A stretch of DNA of 64,000 bases from JAGLTQ01 sp964605385 (GCA_964605385.1 CAZSCK010000001.1:62001-126000), one strand, 5' to 3'; positions 16,295 through 26,167 are shown, counted from the first letter of the stretch. The notes: generated from the letters alone by a model not told the origin. A program made the numbers and translations.

Positions 16295-17872
16295 TTACTC
16301 CCACTCTATCGTGCCGGGCGGTTTACCGGTAACGTCATAAACCACGCGAGAGATACCTTCAACTTCATTAACTATTCGGCTTGATACATGCCCCAGGAAA
16401 TCATATGGAAGATGCGCCCAACGAGCGGTCATAAAATCAATCGTTTCAACCGCGCGCATTGCAACCACATACTGATAACGGCGACCATCACCTGTTACAC
16501 CCACAGATTTAACCGGTAAAAATACAGTGAAGGCCTGACTGATTTTATGATAAAGATCGAATTTATAAAGTTCTTCAATAAAAATATGATCCGCTAAACG
16601 TAATATATCAGCATATTCTTTATGTACCTCACCCAGTATGCGAACACCTAAACCGGGCCCGGGGAATGGATGACGATAAACCATGTCATAAGGTAAGCCG
16701 AGCTCAACACCAAGCTTACGCACTTCATCTTTAAATAATTCACGCAACGGTTCACATAACTTTAGCTTCATGTTCTCAGGTAAGCCGCCCACATTATGAT
16801 GGGATTTAATTAAATGCGCCTTGCCTGTTTTTGCTCCTGCTGATTCGATGACATCAGGATAAATCGTGCCTTGCGCTAACCATTGTGCATTTGAAAGTTT
16901 GTTTGATTCTTCTTCAAAAATTTCTACAAACAAGTTACCAATGATTTTTCGTTTCTTCTCTGGGTCGGCTTCACCTTTTAATGCAGTTAAGAAACGATCT
17001 TCTGCATCCACACGAATAACTTTAACACCCATGTGTTCTGCAAACATGGCCATCACATTGTCACCTTCCTGATGACGCAACAATCCATTATCAACAAATA
17101 CACAGGTAAGTTGTTTTCCAATGGCTTTATGTAATAAAGCGGCAACAACCGAAGAATCTACACCACCGGACAAACCTAAAATAACTTCATCACTACCTAC
17201 ATCTTTTTGAATCTTTTTAATGTTTTCTTCAATAATATTATCGGCTGTCCATAAGTTTTTGCAACCGCAAATTTCATGAACAAAGCGTTCAATAATACGT
17301 TGACCTTGATTGGTGTGTGTTACTTCAGGGTGAAATTGTAAACCGTAGAATTGTCGTTCTTCATCGGCAATACCGGCAATAGGTGCATTTTCGGTTGAAG
17401 CCATGAGTTTAAAACCTTCAGGCATTTCAATAACATGATCGCCATGGCTCATCCAGACATCTAATAAACCATATCCTTCTTCACTCACTTCATCTTCAAT
17501 ATCTTTTAATAAAGCAGTATGTCCACGAGCGCGAACTTTAGCGTAACCATATTCATGATGATCCGCATTTTCAACTTTTCCACCCAGCTGCATTGCCATG
17601 GTTTGCATGCCGTAACAAATACCTAAAACGGGAATACCTAACTCGAAAACCACTTGTTCTGCACTTGGAGCGTCACTTGCTGTAGTGGTTTCCGGGCCAC
17701 CAGAAAGAATGATACCGGTCGGCTTAAAATCCCGAATTTCCTGCGCCGAAATATCCCAGCTGTAGAGTTCTGAATAAACGCCGGCTTCACGAACACGCCT
17801 GGCGATAAGTTGGGTATATTGCGAGCCAAAATCAAGAATTAATATACGATCAGAATGGATATCCATGGACAT
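16295..17872 (-). CDS. guaA: GMP synthase (glutamine-hydrolysing)
   Basis: Aminates XMP to GMP using glutamine and ATP. The 525 residues contain a class I glutamine amidotransferase domain (GICYGMQ nucleophile Cys near 90, HPEVTHT near 186). The ATP-pyrophosphatase domain follows with the P-loop LSGGVDSS near 234, then the C-terminal dimerisation domain ending PGTIEWE. The first ATG (17872) and a second two codons later both fit. guaB lies about 2.9 kb away on the same strand, with a plus-strand kinase gene in between; the two genes often form one operon in other bacteria. Confidence 0.98.
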   Translation of the reverse strand: MSMDIHSDRILILDFGSQYTQLIARRVREAGVYSELYSWDISAQEIRDFKPTGIILSGGPETTTASDAPSAEQVVFELGIPVLGICYGMQTMAMQLGGKVENADHHEYGYAKVRARGHTALLKDIEDEVSEEGYGLLDVWMSHGDHVIEMPEGFKLMASTENAPIAGIADEERQFYGLQFHPEVTHTNQGQRIIERFVHEICGCKNLWTADNIIEENIKKIQKDVGSDEVILGLSGGVDSSVVAALLHKAIGKQLTCVFVDNGLLRHQEGDNVMAMFAEHMGVKVIRVDAEDRFLTALKGEADPEKKRKIIGNLFVEIFEEESNKLSNAQWLAQGTIYPDVIESAGAKTGKAHLIKSHHNVGGLPENMKLKLCEPLRELFKDEVRKLGVELGLPYDMVYRHPFPGPGLGVRILGEVHKEYADILRLADHIFIEELYKFDLYHKISQAFTVFLPVKSVGVTGDGRRYQYVVAMRAVETIDFMTARWAHLPYDFLGHVSSRIVNEVEGISRVVYDVTGKPPGTIEWE

Positions 17873-18133
17873 GGGTGGTTTCTCTGCTAGTTGAGGTTAC
17901 GCTAATAAAAGGCTGCCAATGATCAGGCAAAACCTAATTAAAATCAAGGGTTTGATGGCTCTACAGTGCATATCATATTGGAGATATTCTAATAAGAAAG
18001 CCACTTTTCACTGAGAGATACATATTTTCAGAATAGAGAGCATAATTCTAATATATTTCTCAGTTTGGTCGATAACCTGTAAATAGACTCATTATAAAAC
18101 GAATATTTGATCTCCCCAAACTTATAATTAGAA

Positions 18134-20710
18134 GTGGAAGCAGAATTGGACCCGACAACGCAGAAACTTAATGCACAATCCGCTACGATTGACGATATGC
18201 AGCCTGAAATTAAAATACCCGGCTATAAAATCCTGCGTGAACTCGGGCACGGTGGAATGGCGCATGTCTATTTAGCTATTCAGGAAAGTTTTGGTCGTGA
18301 AGTAGCATTAAAAGTACTTTCCCCTCACCTTGCAGATGATGAGCAGTTTTCAAAACGATTTCTGCGCGAAGCAAGAATTGTTAGCCAATTAAACCATCCT
18401 AATATTGTAACCGTTTATGATGCTGGCAAGCAGGGCAAATATCACTATATGTCGATGGAATATATTCCAGGCAAAGATCTAAAACAACTAAGAGATACTA
18501 TCTCACGCGAAGAAGCATTGCGCATTGTTAAAGATGTGGCCAGTGCGTTGGATTTTGTTGGCAAAAAAGGCATTGTCCACCGTGATGTTAAACCTGAAAA
18601 CATCATGATTCACCAATCTGATAATCGAGTCATCCTCATGGACTTTGGTATTGCACATGGTGATGATGTTACTCAGGGCATGACTCAAACAGGCAAGGCA
18701 ATTGGTACTCCTCACTTTATGAGTCCAGAACAAACAAAAGGTCTTAAGGTAGATCATCGTTCTGATATTTACAGCCTTGGCGTTGTTTTATTTCAATTAC
18801 TGGCAGGCCACTTACCTTTTGATGCAGATTCAGCTATAGCTGTTGGCATTAAACACCTTACCGCTCCTATTCCATTGTTACCAGGCGGACTTGAAATATT
18901 TCAACCAATTATTAACCACTGCTTATCTAAACAACCACAACACCGTTATCAAAAAGCAAGTGAGCTGATTGCTGCTTTAAATAAACTAAATCCTGAACAG
19001 CTTGAAAGTATAAATACTCAGGCAACTATTTTTAAAAATGCTGGAGCAGATCATAGTGCTGAAACACAAGTTAGCGATGTTGTTATTAGTAAAAAAAGAA
19101 AGGTTCCTAATCTTGTGTTCCCTTCACACAACAAACTTAACACCGTTCAAGAAATCAATGAGATAAAAACAAATAGTACACGAAGAAGAAATCTTCTCTT
19201 CTTGTTATTAATATCAACAATGATTTTGGCAGCAAATGAAAAGCAAAAAGAACTCACTCAATTTTGGGGTTATAAAGCTTTACCAAAAATTGTCAAAGCT
19301 TTTCCTAAGCTATTCCCAAAATCATACAGTGAATATTGGGCTAAAAAATTAGAAAATGAAAAACCTATAATAATTACTAACCCAAAAGTAACAGTAATTT
19401 CATCTCCCCCCCCTAACTCAGACGAACATGATGTTAAAAATAAAACAGATCAACCTGCAATAGAGAAACTACCTGAAAAAGACCGGCTTACCTTATTAAA
19501 AGAAGGGTTAGAAAATAACCCGAAAAATGCAGTTGAACTTGCAACTATTTATAAAGATTTACTTTTACAGGATAAAAAAAATTCCGTTGCACGTCAGGGC
19601 TTAAAAGATTTACGAGAATGGGTTATAAAACAGATTCGCCTGGCCTTTGCCACTGAAGATACTGCACTTGCTCGCCAATATATTATTTTAATAAAACAAA
19701 GTTTCCCACGAGCAACTAAAAACAAACGTTTTATTCGCTTAGAAAGAAAAGTTGCTTTTTTAGAACGAATTAATAATCATTTTATTAAAGCAGAAAAATA
19801 TTTCAAAGCGGGAGCACTAAGTAAACCAACCAAGCAGAATGCGCTTAGTGAAATAAATAAAGTATTAGCACTTTCTCCTGATAATGAAGATGCAAAAAAC
19901 TTCATAGAAAAAATTGTTAACTCATATCTTGAAAAAACCACACAACTACAAAAACAAGGCAATATTCATAACGCGATACTTATGGTTGAGGAAGCAATTG
20001 GGGCATTAAACAACCCGACTTTAATTGAAAAACGTCAACAGCTAAAAGAAACCATAAAATATAATAAAAATATTGCATCACTCTATAAGCAAGCTAAAAA
20101 ATATGAAGCTGCCAGCCAGCTAATAAATCCTCAAGCTTATAATGCTTATGATATTTACACATCAATCCTGAAAAAAGAAAAAAATAATTTACAAGCGAAG
20201 GCGGGTTTGAAAAACATTCATCAACTGCTCGCAAAAAAGATAACAACCGAGATACACAAAGGTAATCTGAAAGTATCAAAAAAATACTTACACGCTGCCA
20301 TACAACGTTATGGACGCTCATCTTTACTGGCTAATGTTCAATTAAAACTTAATGATGCTTTAGATGCGCTAGCACCAAAAATTGAAACACTAAAATTAAG
20401 TCACGCAACAATAAAAAGTTTAATACCAAACAACCCTGCTAATTTAACTTTAAAACTTAAAAAAACATTATATGTTGGTTTTAACTTTATAAATTTCGAT
20501 CCAAAAACAACATGGCTAGACGTCACATTATTTAATATTACTAAAAGAATAACGGTTGCACGAAAACCTGTTGTGCTCAGCAATCAATCCGGCGAACACT
20601 TTTTTGAAGTTGATTTACCAACAAAGGGGGTTAGTAATCATCAATACAAGCTTGAACTAAGACTTAATAATAGAATTTTAGTATCTAAATCCTTTCTAAT
20701 CAAAAACTAA
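18134..20710 (+). CDS. Hanks-type Ser/Thr protein kinase with membrane segment and TPR-like C-terminus
   Basis: An 858-residue protein kinase. The kinase domain (about 28-290) has the glycine loop GHGGMAHVY, the VALKVL lysine near 59, the catalytic loop HRDVKPEN near 149, DFGIAHG and the GTPHFMSPEQ activation segment. All residues needed for activity are visible. A single hydrophobic segment at about 355-372 would leave the kinase in the cytoplasm and a roughly 480-residue region in the periplasm. That region is helical and Lys/Asn-rich, with tetratricopeptide-like repeats, and ends in a beta-rich tail. The start is a GTG, with a TTG four codons later as alternative. It lies between guaA and guaB on the opposite strand and ends in a strong terminator. 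Substrates and signal are unknown. Confidence 0.9.
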   Translation: MEAELDPTTQKLNAQSATIDDMQPEIKIPGYKILRELGHGGMAHVYLAIQESFGREVALKVLSPHLADDEQFSKRFLREARIVSQLNHPNIVTVYDAGKQGKYHYMSMEYIPGKDLKQLRDTISREEALRIVKDVASALDFVGKKGIVHRDVKPENIMIHQSDNRVILMDFGIAHGDDVTQGMTQTGKAIGTPHFMSPEQTKGLKVDHRSDIYSLGVVLFQLLAGHLPFDADSAIAVGIKHLTAPIPLLPGGLEIFQPIINHCLSKQPQHRYQKASELIAALNKLNPEQLESINTQATIFKNAGADHSAETQVSDVVISKKRKVPNLVFPSHNKLNTVQEINEIKTNSTRRRNLLFLLLISTMILAANEKQKELTQFWGYKALPKIVKAFPKLFPKSYSEYWAKKLENEKPIIITNPKVTVISSPPPNSDEHDVKNKTDQPAIEKLPEKDRLTLLKEGLENNPKNAVELATIYKDLLLQDKKNSVARQGLKDLREWVIKQIRLAFATEDTALARQYIILIKQSFPRATKNKRFIRLERKVAFLERINNHFIKAEKYFKAGALSKPTKQNALSEINKVLALSPDNEDAKNFIEKIVNSYLEKTTQLQKQGNIHNAILMVEEAIGALNNPTLIEKRQQLKETIKYNKNIASLYKQAKKYEAASQLINPQAYNAYDIYTSILKKEKNNLQAKAGLKNIHQLLAKKITTEIHKGNLKVSKKYLHAAIQRYGRSSLLANVQLKLNDALDALAPKIETLKLSHATIKSLIPNNPANLTLKLKKTLYVGFNFINFDPKTTWLDVTLFNITKRITVARKPVVLSNQSGEHFFEVDLPTKGVSNHQYKLELRLNNRILVSKSFLIKN

Positions 20711-20742
20711 AAAAGCCCGTACTTTTTCAAATACGGGCTTTT
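20711..20742. terminator. bidirectional rho-independent terminator between kinase gene and guaB
   Basis: An 11-base perfect stem AAAAGCCCGTA / TACGGGCTTTT with a 10-base loop. The A/T flanks supply U-tracts in both directions, and the flanking genes are convergent. Confidence 0.9.
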
Positions 20743-20783
20743 ATTTTATAGCATGAAACTAATGGAATACTTTTTACATATAG

Positions 20784-22247
20784 TTACACGCGGTAATTTG
20801 GCGCTTCTTTGGTAATTGTCACATCATGAACATGACTTTCTGCCATGCCCGCATTGGTAACGCGTACAAATTCAGGTTTAGTACGCATATCTTCAATAGT
20901 CGCACAACCGGTGTAGCCCATACTCGAGCGAATACCACCCAATAGCTGGTTAATAACCGGAGACATTGAACCTTTGAATGGTACTCGACCTTCAATACCC
21001 TCTGGAACCAATTTGTCGGCTTCACTACCTTCCTGGAAATAACGATCACTTGAACCATGACGTGTGGTCATCGCGCCTAACGAACCCATTCCACGGTAAG
21101 ATTTATATGAGCGCCCCTGATAAAGCTCAACTTCACCGGGAGACTCTTCTGTACCGGCAAACATTGAACCAATCATAATGGCATGCGCACCGGCCACTAA
21201 TGCTTTTGCAATATCGCCCGAATAACGAATACCACCATCGGCAATAACAGGGATACCGGTACCTTCAAGTGCTTCAACAGCATTCGATACAGCAGTGATT
21301 TGAGGCACACCCACACCAGATACAATACGAGTAGTACAAATTGAGCCTGGACCAATGCCCACTTTTACCGCATCGGCTCCCGCTTCTGCTAACGCTTTTG
21401 CTGCTTCTGCAGTGGCGATATTTCCACCAATAACTTGTACTTGTGGGAAATTTTTCTTCACCCAGGCCACGCGGTCAAGCACACCTTGCGAATGACCATG
21501 CGCCGTATCAACAATAATGACGTCAACACCCGCTTCAGCCAGTGCCGTTACACGTTCTTCTGTACCTGCGCCAACACCGACAGCCGCTCCAACACGTAAG
21601 CGGCCTTGACTGTCCTTGCAAGCATTCGGGTACTCAGAGGCTTTTTGAATATCTTTTACGGTAACAAGGCCCCGAAGATGGAATTTATCATCAACAACAA
21701 GGACTTTTTCTATTCTATTTTCATGTAATAAGGACAGAATTTCCTTTTTTTCTGCACCTTCCTTAACCGTCACCAAATGTTCTTTTTGCGTCATAATACT
21801 CGACACAGGGTTATCAAATTGGGTCTCAAAACGTAAATCGCGGCTAGTCACGATACCCACTAGCTCATCACCGCTGACGACAGGCACTCCAGAAATATTT
21901 TCTGCGTAAGTTAATTCAATAACATCACGAATACTGGTTTCAGGCGTTACCGTTAAAGGATCTTTAATTACCCCACTTTCATACTTTTTCACCTGGCGAA
22001 CATGCTCAGCTTGGCTTTTATAGTCCATATTCTTGTGAATAATGCCAATACCACCTTCCTGTGCCATCGCAATTGCTAAACGGGCTTCTGTTACCGTATC
22101 CATTGCGGCGGATATTAGAGGGATGTTAAGTTCAATATCCTTTGTCAGGCGTGTTTTTAACTGCACTTCTTTCGGTAAAACCTTAGAGTGGGCAGGTAAA
22201 AGTAAAACATCATCAAAAGTGAGGGCTTCTTGGGCAATTCTTAGCAT
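20784..22247 (-). CDS. guaB: IMP dehydrogenase
   Basis: Oxidises IMP to XMP, the committed step of guanine nucleotide synthesis, and supplies the substrate of GuaA. The 487 residues match the family. Two CBS domains (about 93-200) interrupt the TIM barrel. The catalytic loop is GPGSICTTRIVSG (Cys near 304), and the flap region contains YRGMGSLGAM. The start ATG gives MLRIAQEALTFDDVLL, the usual beginning. It ends 41 bases from the shared terminator with the kinase gene. Confidence 0.98.
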   Translation of the reverse strand: MLRIAQEALTFDDVLLLPAHSKVLPKEVQLKTRLTKDIELNIPLISAAMDTVTEARLAIAMAQEGGIGIIHKNMDYKSQAEHVRQVKKYESGVIKDPLTVTPETSIRDVIELTYAENISGVPVVSGDELVGIVTSRDLRFETQFDNPVSSIMTQKEHLVTVKEGAEKKEILSLLHENRIEKVLVVDDKFHLRGLVTVKDIQKASEYPNACKDSQGRLRVGAAVGVGAGTEERVTALAEAGVDVIIVDTAHGHSQGVLDRVAWVKKNFPQVQVIGGNIATAEAAKALAEAGADAVKVGIGPGSICTTRIVSGVGVPQITAVSNAVEALEGTGIPVIADGGIRYSGDIAKALVAGAHAIMIGSMFAGTEESPGEVELYQGRSYKSYRGMGSLGAMTTRHGSSDRYFQEGSEADKLVPEGIEGRVPFKGSMSPVINQLLGGIRSSMGYTGCATIEDMRTKPEFVRVTNAGMAESHVHDVTITKEAPNYRV

Positions 22248-22540
22248 AATCAGAGGCTTCCAATATGGTTTGAGAAGTGGTGTAAAACGCCGAATTATAA
22301 AGATTTTTTGGAATTTGGTAAATGCCTACTCATATTTATCTATAAAATCATCTGCATATTTATCCATTTTTATCGCTCTAGACAGTTGCCAAGATGTAAC
22401 ACAATACGCATAATGGACGCAGGTCACGGGAATATACCCAATTAAAAACTGACCACCTAACTTCATAATGATCTGATTATATGCCAATTATACTCAGATA
22501 AGATGTAGTAACTAATTTAAATTCCTTTTGGAGGAGCAAC

Positions 22541-22849
22541 ATGAAAACAATTATTAAGCTTGCAGTAGCTTGCGCACTGGCTCTATCTTTAGCCGCTTGT
22601 CAATCAGCACCAACTAAATCACTTAGTGATGCAAATATGGCTATCAAAGCTGCTATGACAGCAAATGGTGCAGCTAAAAAGGTAAATAATGAATGGAAAA
22701 ATACTGCCAAATTCATTAAAAAAGCCCGTAAAGCAAAAGGCAAAGGTGATTTTGATAAAGCAGTTAAATTAGCTGGTAAAGCAGAAAGACAAGCTAAAAA
22801 TGCTGTTGCTCAATACCATGAGCAAAAAAATGTTAAACTTCGTTTCTAA
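22541..22849 (+). CDS. small lipoprotein resembling SoxXA-binding protein (SoxK)
   Basis: A 102-residue protein with a lipoprotein signal peptide (LSLAACQS, Cys near 20). The helical mature part contains NEWKNTAKFIKKARKA and GDFDKAVKLAGKAERQAKNAVAQ. That pattern resembles the SoxXA-binding protein SoxK of sulfur oxidisers, which stimulates the SoxXA cytochrome. No sox gene is in the window, and homologous short lipoproteins also occur where no Sox system is present. A strong GGAGGAG ribosome-binding site (22530-22536) precedes the ATG, and a strong terminator follows, so it is a well-expressed monocistronic gene. Confidence 0.65.
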   Translation: MKTIIKLAVACALALSLAACQSAPTKSLSDANMAIKAAMTANGAAKKVNNEWKNTAKFIKKARKAKGKGDFDKAVKLAGKAERQAKNAVAQYHEQKNVKLRF

Positions 22850-22880
22850 ATTCTATAGAAGTAGCGATAGTTTAATATAA

Positions 22881-22910
22881 AAAAAGCCGGGAATATCCCG
22901 GCTTTTTTTT
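22881..22910 (+). terminator. rho-independent terminator of the small lipoprotein gene
   Basis: Perfect 12-base stem AAAAAGCCGGGA / TCCCGGCTTTTT with a 3-base loop and an eight-base T run, 31 bases after the stop. Confidence 0.95.
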
Positions 22911-22974
22911 GTCTCAATACTCTAATAATTATTTAATTTGATTTATTATTCAGCTTAGAATTAAGACGAATAAG

Positions 22975-24339
22975 ATGAATAAGATGAATACTACTTCCAA
23001 CAATATCTCAAAAAGCCGCAACATTTATACCATTTCGCGTTTAAACCGGGAAGTCCGTACCGTATTAGAAACAGGATTTCCCTTATTGTGGATTGAAGCT
23101 GAACTTTCCAATTTTGCACGTCCTGCTTCCGGCCATTGGTACTTTTCACTTAAAGATGAAGCCGCGCAGGTTAAATGTGCAATGTTTAAAAATCGAAACC
23201 AGCTGGTCAAGGTTCTCCCTGCAAATGGCAAACAAGTACTGGTTCGAGCTCGCATTGGTCTCTACGAACCCCGCGGTGATTACCAGCTTATTATTGAGCA
23301 TATGGAAGAAGCGGGTGACGGTGCGTTAAGACGGCAATTTGAGCTGTTAAAAAATAAACTTGCTGATGAAGGTTTGTTTGATGCCGCACATAAAAAAGAG
23401 ATATCCGAAACAGCAACGCGTGTTGGCATTATAACTTCACCGAGTGGTGCAGCTATTCACGATATTCTCACGACTTTAAAACGTCGCTTTCCAATGCAAA
23501 AAACCATAATTTACCCTACTCCAGTACAAGGCAAAGGTGCATGTAATAAAATTGCCGCCGCTATCAATAAAGCCAATGCACGACAAGAAACCGATGTGCT
23601 GATCATTGCCCGAGGTGGTGGTGCATTGGAAGATTTATGGGAATTTAATGAAGAAGTTGTCGCCAGGGCAATATATGAATCTGATATCCCTGTTGTAACT
23701 GGCATCGGCCATGAAGTTGACTTTACTATTGCAGACTTTGTTGCCGACCAACGCGCAGCAACACCGACTGCAGCAGCTGAACTTATTAGCCCTGACCGTT
23801 ATCAACAACTACAAAAACTCTCATCCATCGAATCTCATTTTGTTTATTTAATACAAAAAAATCTGCAACAAAAACAACAACAGCTCGATTGGTTATCCAA
23901 ACGTATTCGTCATCCTAAAGAGCGTTTACAAGCTCTGCAAAACAAAATTAGTCAATTAAGCCAACGTAATATTCGTTCAATAGAAAACACTTTGTCAAAG
24001 TCACGTTATAAAATAGAGTTGTTCGATGCCAGAATTCAACAGCATGAACCTTCACAACGTGTTCAACAATTAAAGTTGCGGTATGAAAATATAAACAAAC
24101 GTTTCCAACGTGCAAGCAACCAGGCAATAGCGGATAAAAAACAAAAATTACAGCACCTCATTCACACTCTGGATGCATTAAGTCCATTACATACCTTAAA
24201 ACGTGGCTATGCGATTGTTAAAGATGAAAACAATACAATTATTAGCCAAAGCAAAAAAGTTAAACGTGGGCAACAAATCAAGACCGAGTTAAATCAGGGT
24301 CATTTCTTTTCAACTATTACAGATATTCATAATGATTAA
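22975..24339 (+). CDS. xseA: exodeoxyribonuclease VII large subunit
   Basis: Large subunit of the exonuclease that degrades single-stranded DNA to oligonucleotides. The 454 residues open with an OB-fold domain (about 17-115, including GHWYFSLKDEAAQVKCAMFK). The catalytic core follows with ITSPSGAAIHDIL near 140, ARGGGALEDLWEFNEE near 210 and GIGHEVDFTIADFVAD near 240. The C-terminal part is a long coiled coil. ATGs at 22975 and 22984 are both possible starts. The small subunit xseB is not in the window. The 3' end overlaps the M23 peptidase gene by 8 bases. Confidence 0.97.
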   Translation: MNKMNTTSNNISKSRNIYTISRLNREVRTVLETGFPLLWIEAELSNFARPASGHWYFSLKDEAAQVKCAMFKNRNQLVKVLPANGKQVLVRARIGLYEPRGDYQLIIEHMEEAGDGALRRQFELLKNKLADEGLFDAAHKKEISETATRVGIITSPSGAAIHDILTTLKRRFPMQKTIIYPTPVQGKGACNKIAAAINKANARQETDVLIIARGGGALEDLWEFNEEVVARAIYESDIPVVTGIGHEVDFTIADFVADQRAATPTAAAELISPDRYQQLQKLSSIESHFVYLIQKNLQQKQQQLDWLSKRIRHPKERLQALQNKISQLSQRNIRSIENTLSKSRYKIELFDARIQQHEPSQRVQQLKLRYENINKRFQRASNQAIADKKQKLQHLIHTLDALSPLHTLKRGYAIVKDENNTIISQSKKVKRGQQIKTELNQGHFFSTITDIHND

Positions 24340-25171
24340 AAAATTATTTTTTTTAAGTCTCATTGCTTTATTTAGCACTAATACATTCGCTGACTACCCT
24401 GCGGTAAACCCCGTACCAGGCGGTATAGCGATTGTTGACCTGGACAGCACTTTCACAGAATCTACAAAAGTATTCTTCAAAAAAAACAGGGTTCTAGTTA
24501 AAAAAAATGGAACCGGCTGGCAAGCATTCATTGGTTTACCTTTAAAAATAAAAATCGGCAACCACAAAATCAGTGTGGTTGATAACAAGGGCAATAAGAA
24601 ATACAAAACATTTTTAGTAGCAAGCAAAGATTATGAAACTCGCCATATAACTATTAAAAATAAACGTATGGTCTCGCCAACTAAAAAAGATATTGAACGT
24701 CACTACAAAGAAAAGCCTTTGATGGTTGCTGCATTAAAAAAATGGAGTGAAAACAACAATATTCAAACAAATTTTATTTTACCTGTTGAAGGGCGTCTTA
24801 GTAGTATATTTGGTTTAAAACGTATTTATAATAAACAAAAACGCATACGCCGCCATACCGGCCTTGATATTGCCGCACCTCAAGGTAGCAATATCAAATC
24901 TCCTGCAAAAGGAACAGTGATACGCACAGGCTCTTATTTCTTTACAGGAAACACCGTCTTTATTGATCATGGACAAGGCTTAGTAACCATGTATTGCCAT
25001 CTAAACAAAACTCACGTCAAAGCAGGTCAAAAACTTATTCAAGGGGAAAGTATCGGTACTGTTGGTATGACAGGTAGAGTAAGCGGGCCTCACCTGCATT
25101 GGGTTGTTAGTTTAAATAATACTAAAGTTGATCCTAAGTTGTTTATCCCAAGAAATGTCACACAAAAGTAA
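24332..25171 (+). CDS. secreted M23 family (LytM-type) metallopeptidase
   Basis: A periplasmic peptidoglycan endopeptidase or an endopeptidase-like protein. The 279 residues begin with a cleavable signal (LIALFSTNTFADY). The M23 domain lies at about 150-270: the metal ligands H and D of RRHTGLDIAAP (near 172-176) and the HLHW motif (near 255) are intact, so activity is likely. An N-terminal beta-sandwich-like region precedes it. It overlaps xseA by 8 bases and the next small gene by 14 bases, suggesting translational coupling. Confidence 0.9.
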   Translation: MIKKLFFLSLIALFSTNTFADYPAVNPVPGGIAIVDLDSTFTESTKVFFKKNRVLVKKNGTGWQAFIGLPLKIKIGNHKISVVDNKGNKKYKTFLVASKDYETRHITIKNKRMVSPTKKDIERHYKEKPLMVAALKKWSENNNIQTNFILPVEGRLSSIFGLKRIYNKQKRIRRHTGLDIAAPQGSNIKSPAKGTVIRTGSYFFTGNTVFIDHGQGLVTMYCHLNKTHVKAGQKLIQGESIGTVGMTGRVSGPHLHWVVSLNNTKVDPKLFIPRNVTQK

Positions 25172-25358
25172 CTCTGAACTACCACACTGGGTTAAATGGA
25201 AAGCACAAGATGCCAATGGTGCATGGTGGGGCTACAGCGTTGAGCCACTTGAATACAGTGAAGGCTGGTATGAAAATGAAGTTGGTCAACAAATAAAATT
25301 AGAACACACTCAAGCCAATCTTAATTGGAAAAACTTTTTAACTAAAATAAATTATTGA
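25158..25358 (+). CDS. small tryptophan-rich protein of unknown function
   Basis: A 66-residue soluble protein starting at the ATG at 25158. The open frame reaches 25128, but the shorter start avoids a long overlap. The sequence LPHWVKWKAQDANGAWWGYSVEPL ends shortly after GWYENEVGQQIKL. It is rich in Trp and acidic residues and looks conserved in style, as in short proteins found in other gammaproteobacteria. I do not recognise a named family. It overlaps the M23 gene by 14 bases and abuts the YdcF-like gene, so it belongs to the xseA-M23 transcription unit. Confidence 0.7.
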   Translation, partial: SHKSNSELPHWVKWKAQDANGAWWGYSVEPLEYSEGWYENEVGQQIKLEHTQANLNWKNFLTKINY

Positions 25359-25363
25359 AACTC

Positions 25364-26167
25364 ATGGATACTCTTTTTTTCTACATATCAAAACTGATCT
25401 GGCTGCTAATTTCTCCAGATAGCTTATTACTCATACTGATGCTTGTTAGTCTGATATTGCTTTATCTTGGCAAACAACAACTGGCAAAAATATTACTCAC
25501 CATTACAACGGGGCTACTTCTTTTTATTGCCTTTATGCCTATCGGGGAATGGTTGCTTTACCCCTTGGAATCTCGATTTCAAACTAACCCGGCTCTCCCT
25601 GAAAAGATTGATGGCATTATTGTATTAAGTGGTGCGGAAGATGCCGAAGGTTCACAATTATGGAATCAAGTTGAAATGGGAGGAGCAGCAGAACGTAATT
25701 TAATGTTTATGTTTTTAGCACGAAAATATCCTAATGCTAAACTTGTTTTTACCGGTGGTACAGGAAGCTTAAGCAAACAAGAATATAAAACCGCCGATGT
25801 TGCAAAAAAATTATTCCAGCAACAAGGGCTTGATGTTAATAAAATAGTCTTTGAACGCGAATCAAGAAACACTTATGAAAATGCGGTTTTCAGTAAAAAA
25901 ATAATAAAACCAACACAAAATAAAAACTGGATATTAATTACAACAAGCTGGCACATGCCTCGCTCTGTTGGTATTTTCTGTAAAGCAAAATGGCCTGTTA
26001 TTCCCTACCCCGTTGATCATTCAACCAAAAAAGGGGATTTACTTAGAATAGATTTTAATGTGCTAGGAAACTTAAATTCATTAACTATCGCAACTAAAGA
26101 ATGGTTGGGGTTATTCGCTTATTACTTAAGTGGAAAAACAACGTCTCTTTTACCTAAAGGGTGTTGA
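25364..26167 (+). CDS. YdcF/ElyC-like DUF218 membrane protein
   Basis: A 267-residue inner-membrane protein with two N-terminal hydrophobic segments (about 5-25 and 30-65). A DUF218 domain lies at about 80-240: DGIIVLSGAED, LVFTGGTGSLS, FERESRNTYENA and TSWHMPRS are recognisable. E. coli ElyC, which has this layout, acts in envelope and peptidoglycan metabolism; SanA and YdcF are shorter relatives. A TTG at 25355 would extend the protein by three residues. The preceding small gene ends at 25358, so translation may be coupled. Confidence 0.85.
   Translation: MDTLFFYISKLIWLLISPDSLLLILMLVSLILLYLGKQQLAKILLTITTGLLLFIAFMPIGEWLLYPLESRFQTNPALPEKIDGIIVLSGAEDAEGSQLWNQVEMGGAAERNLMFMFLARKYPNAKLVFTGGTGSLSKQEYKTADVAKKLFQQQGLDVNKIVFERESRNTYENAVFSKKIIKPTQNKNWILITTSWHMPRSVGIFCKAKWPVIPYPVDHSTKKGDLLRIDFNVLGNLNSLTIATKEWLGLFAYYLSGKTTSLLPKGC

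Noticed and set aside
9606..22519. Exact 16-base string TGTAGTAACTAATTTA upstream of two plus-strand genes (9606-9621 and 22504-22519)
   Set aside because: A single shared 16-mer of AT-rich sequence is expected by chance at about this frequency in 64 kb, and no symmetry or regulator is evident.
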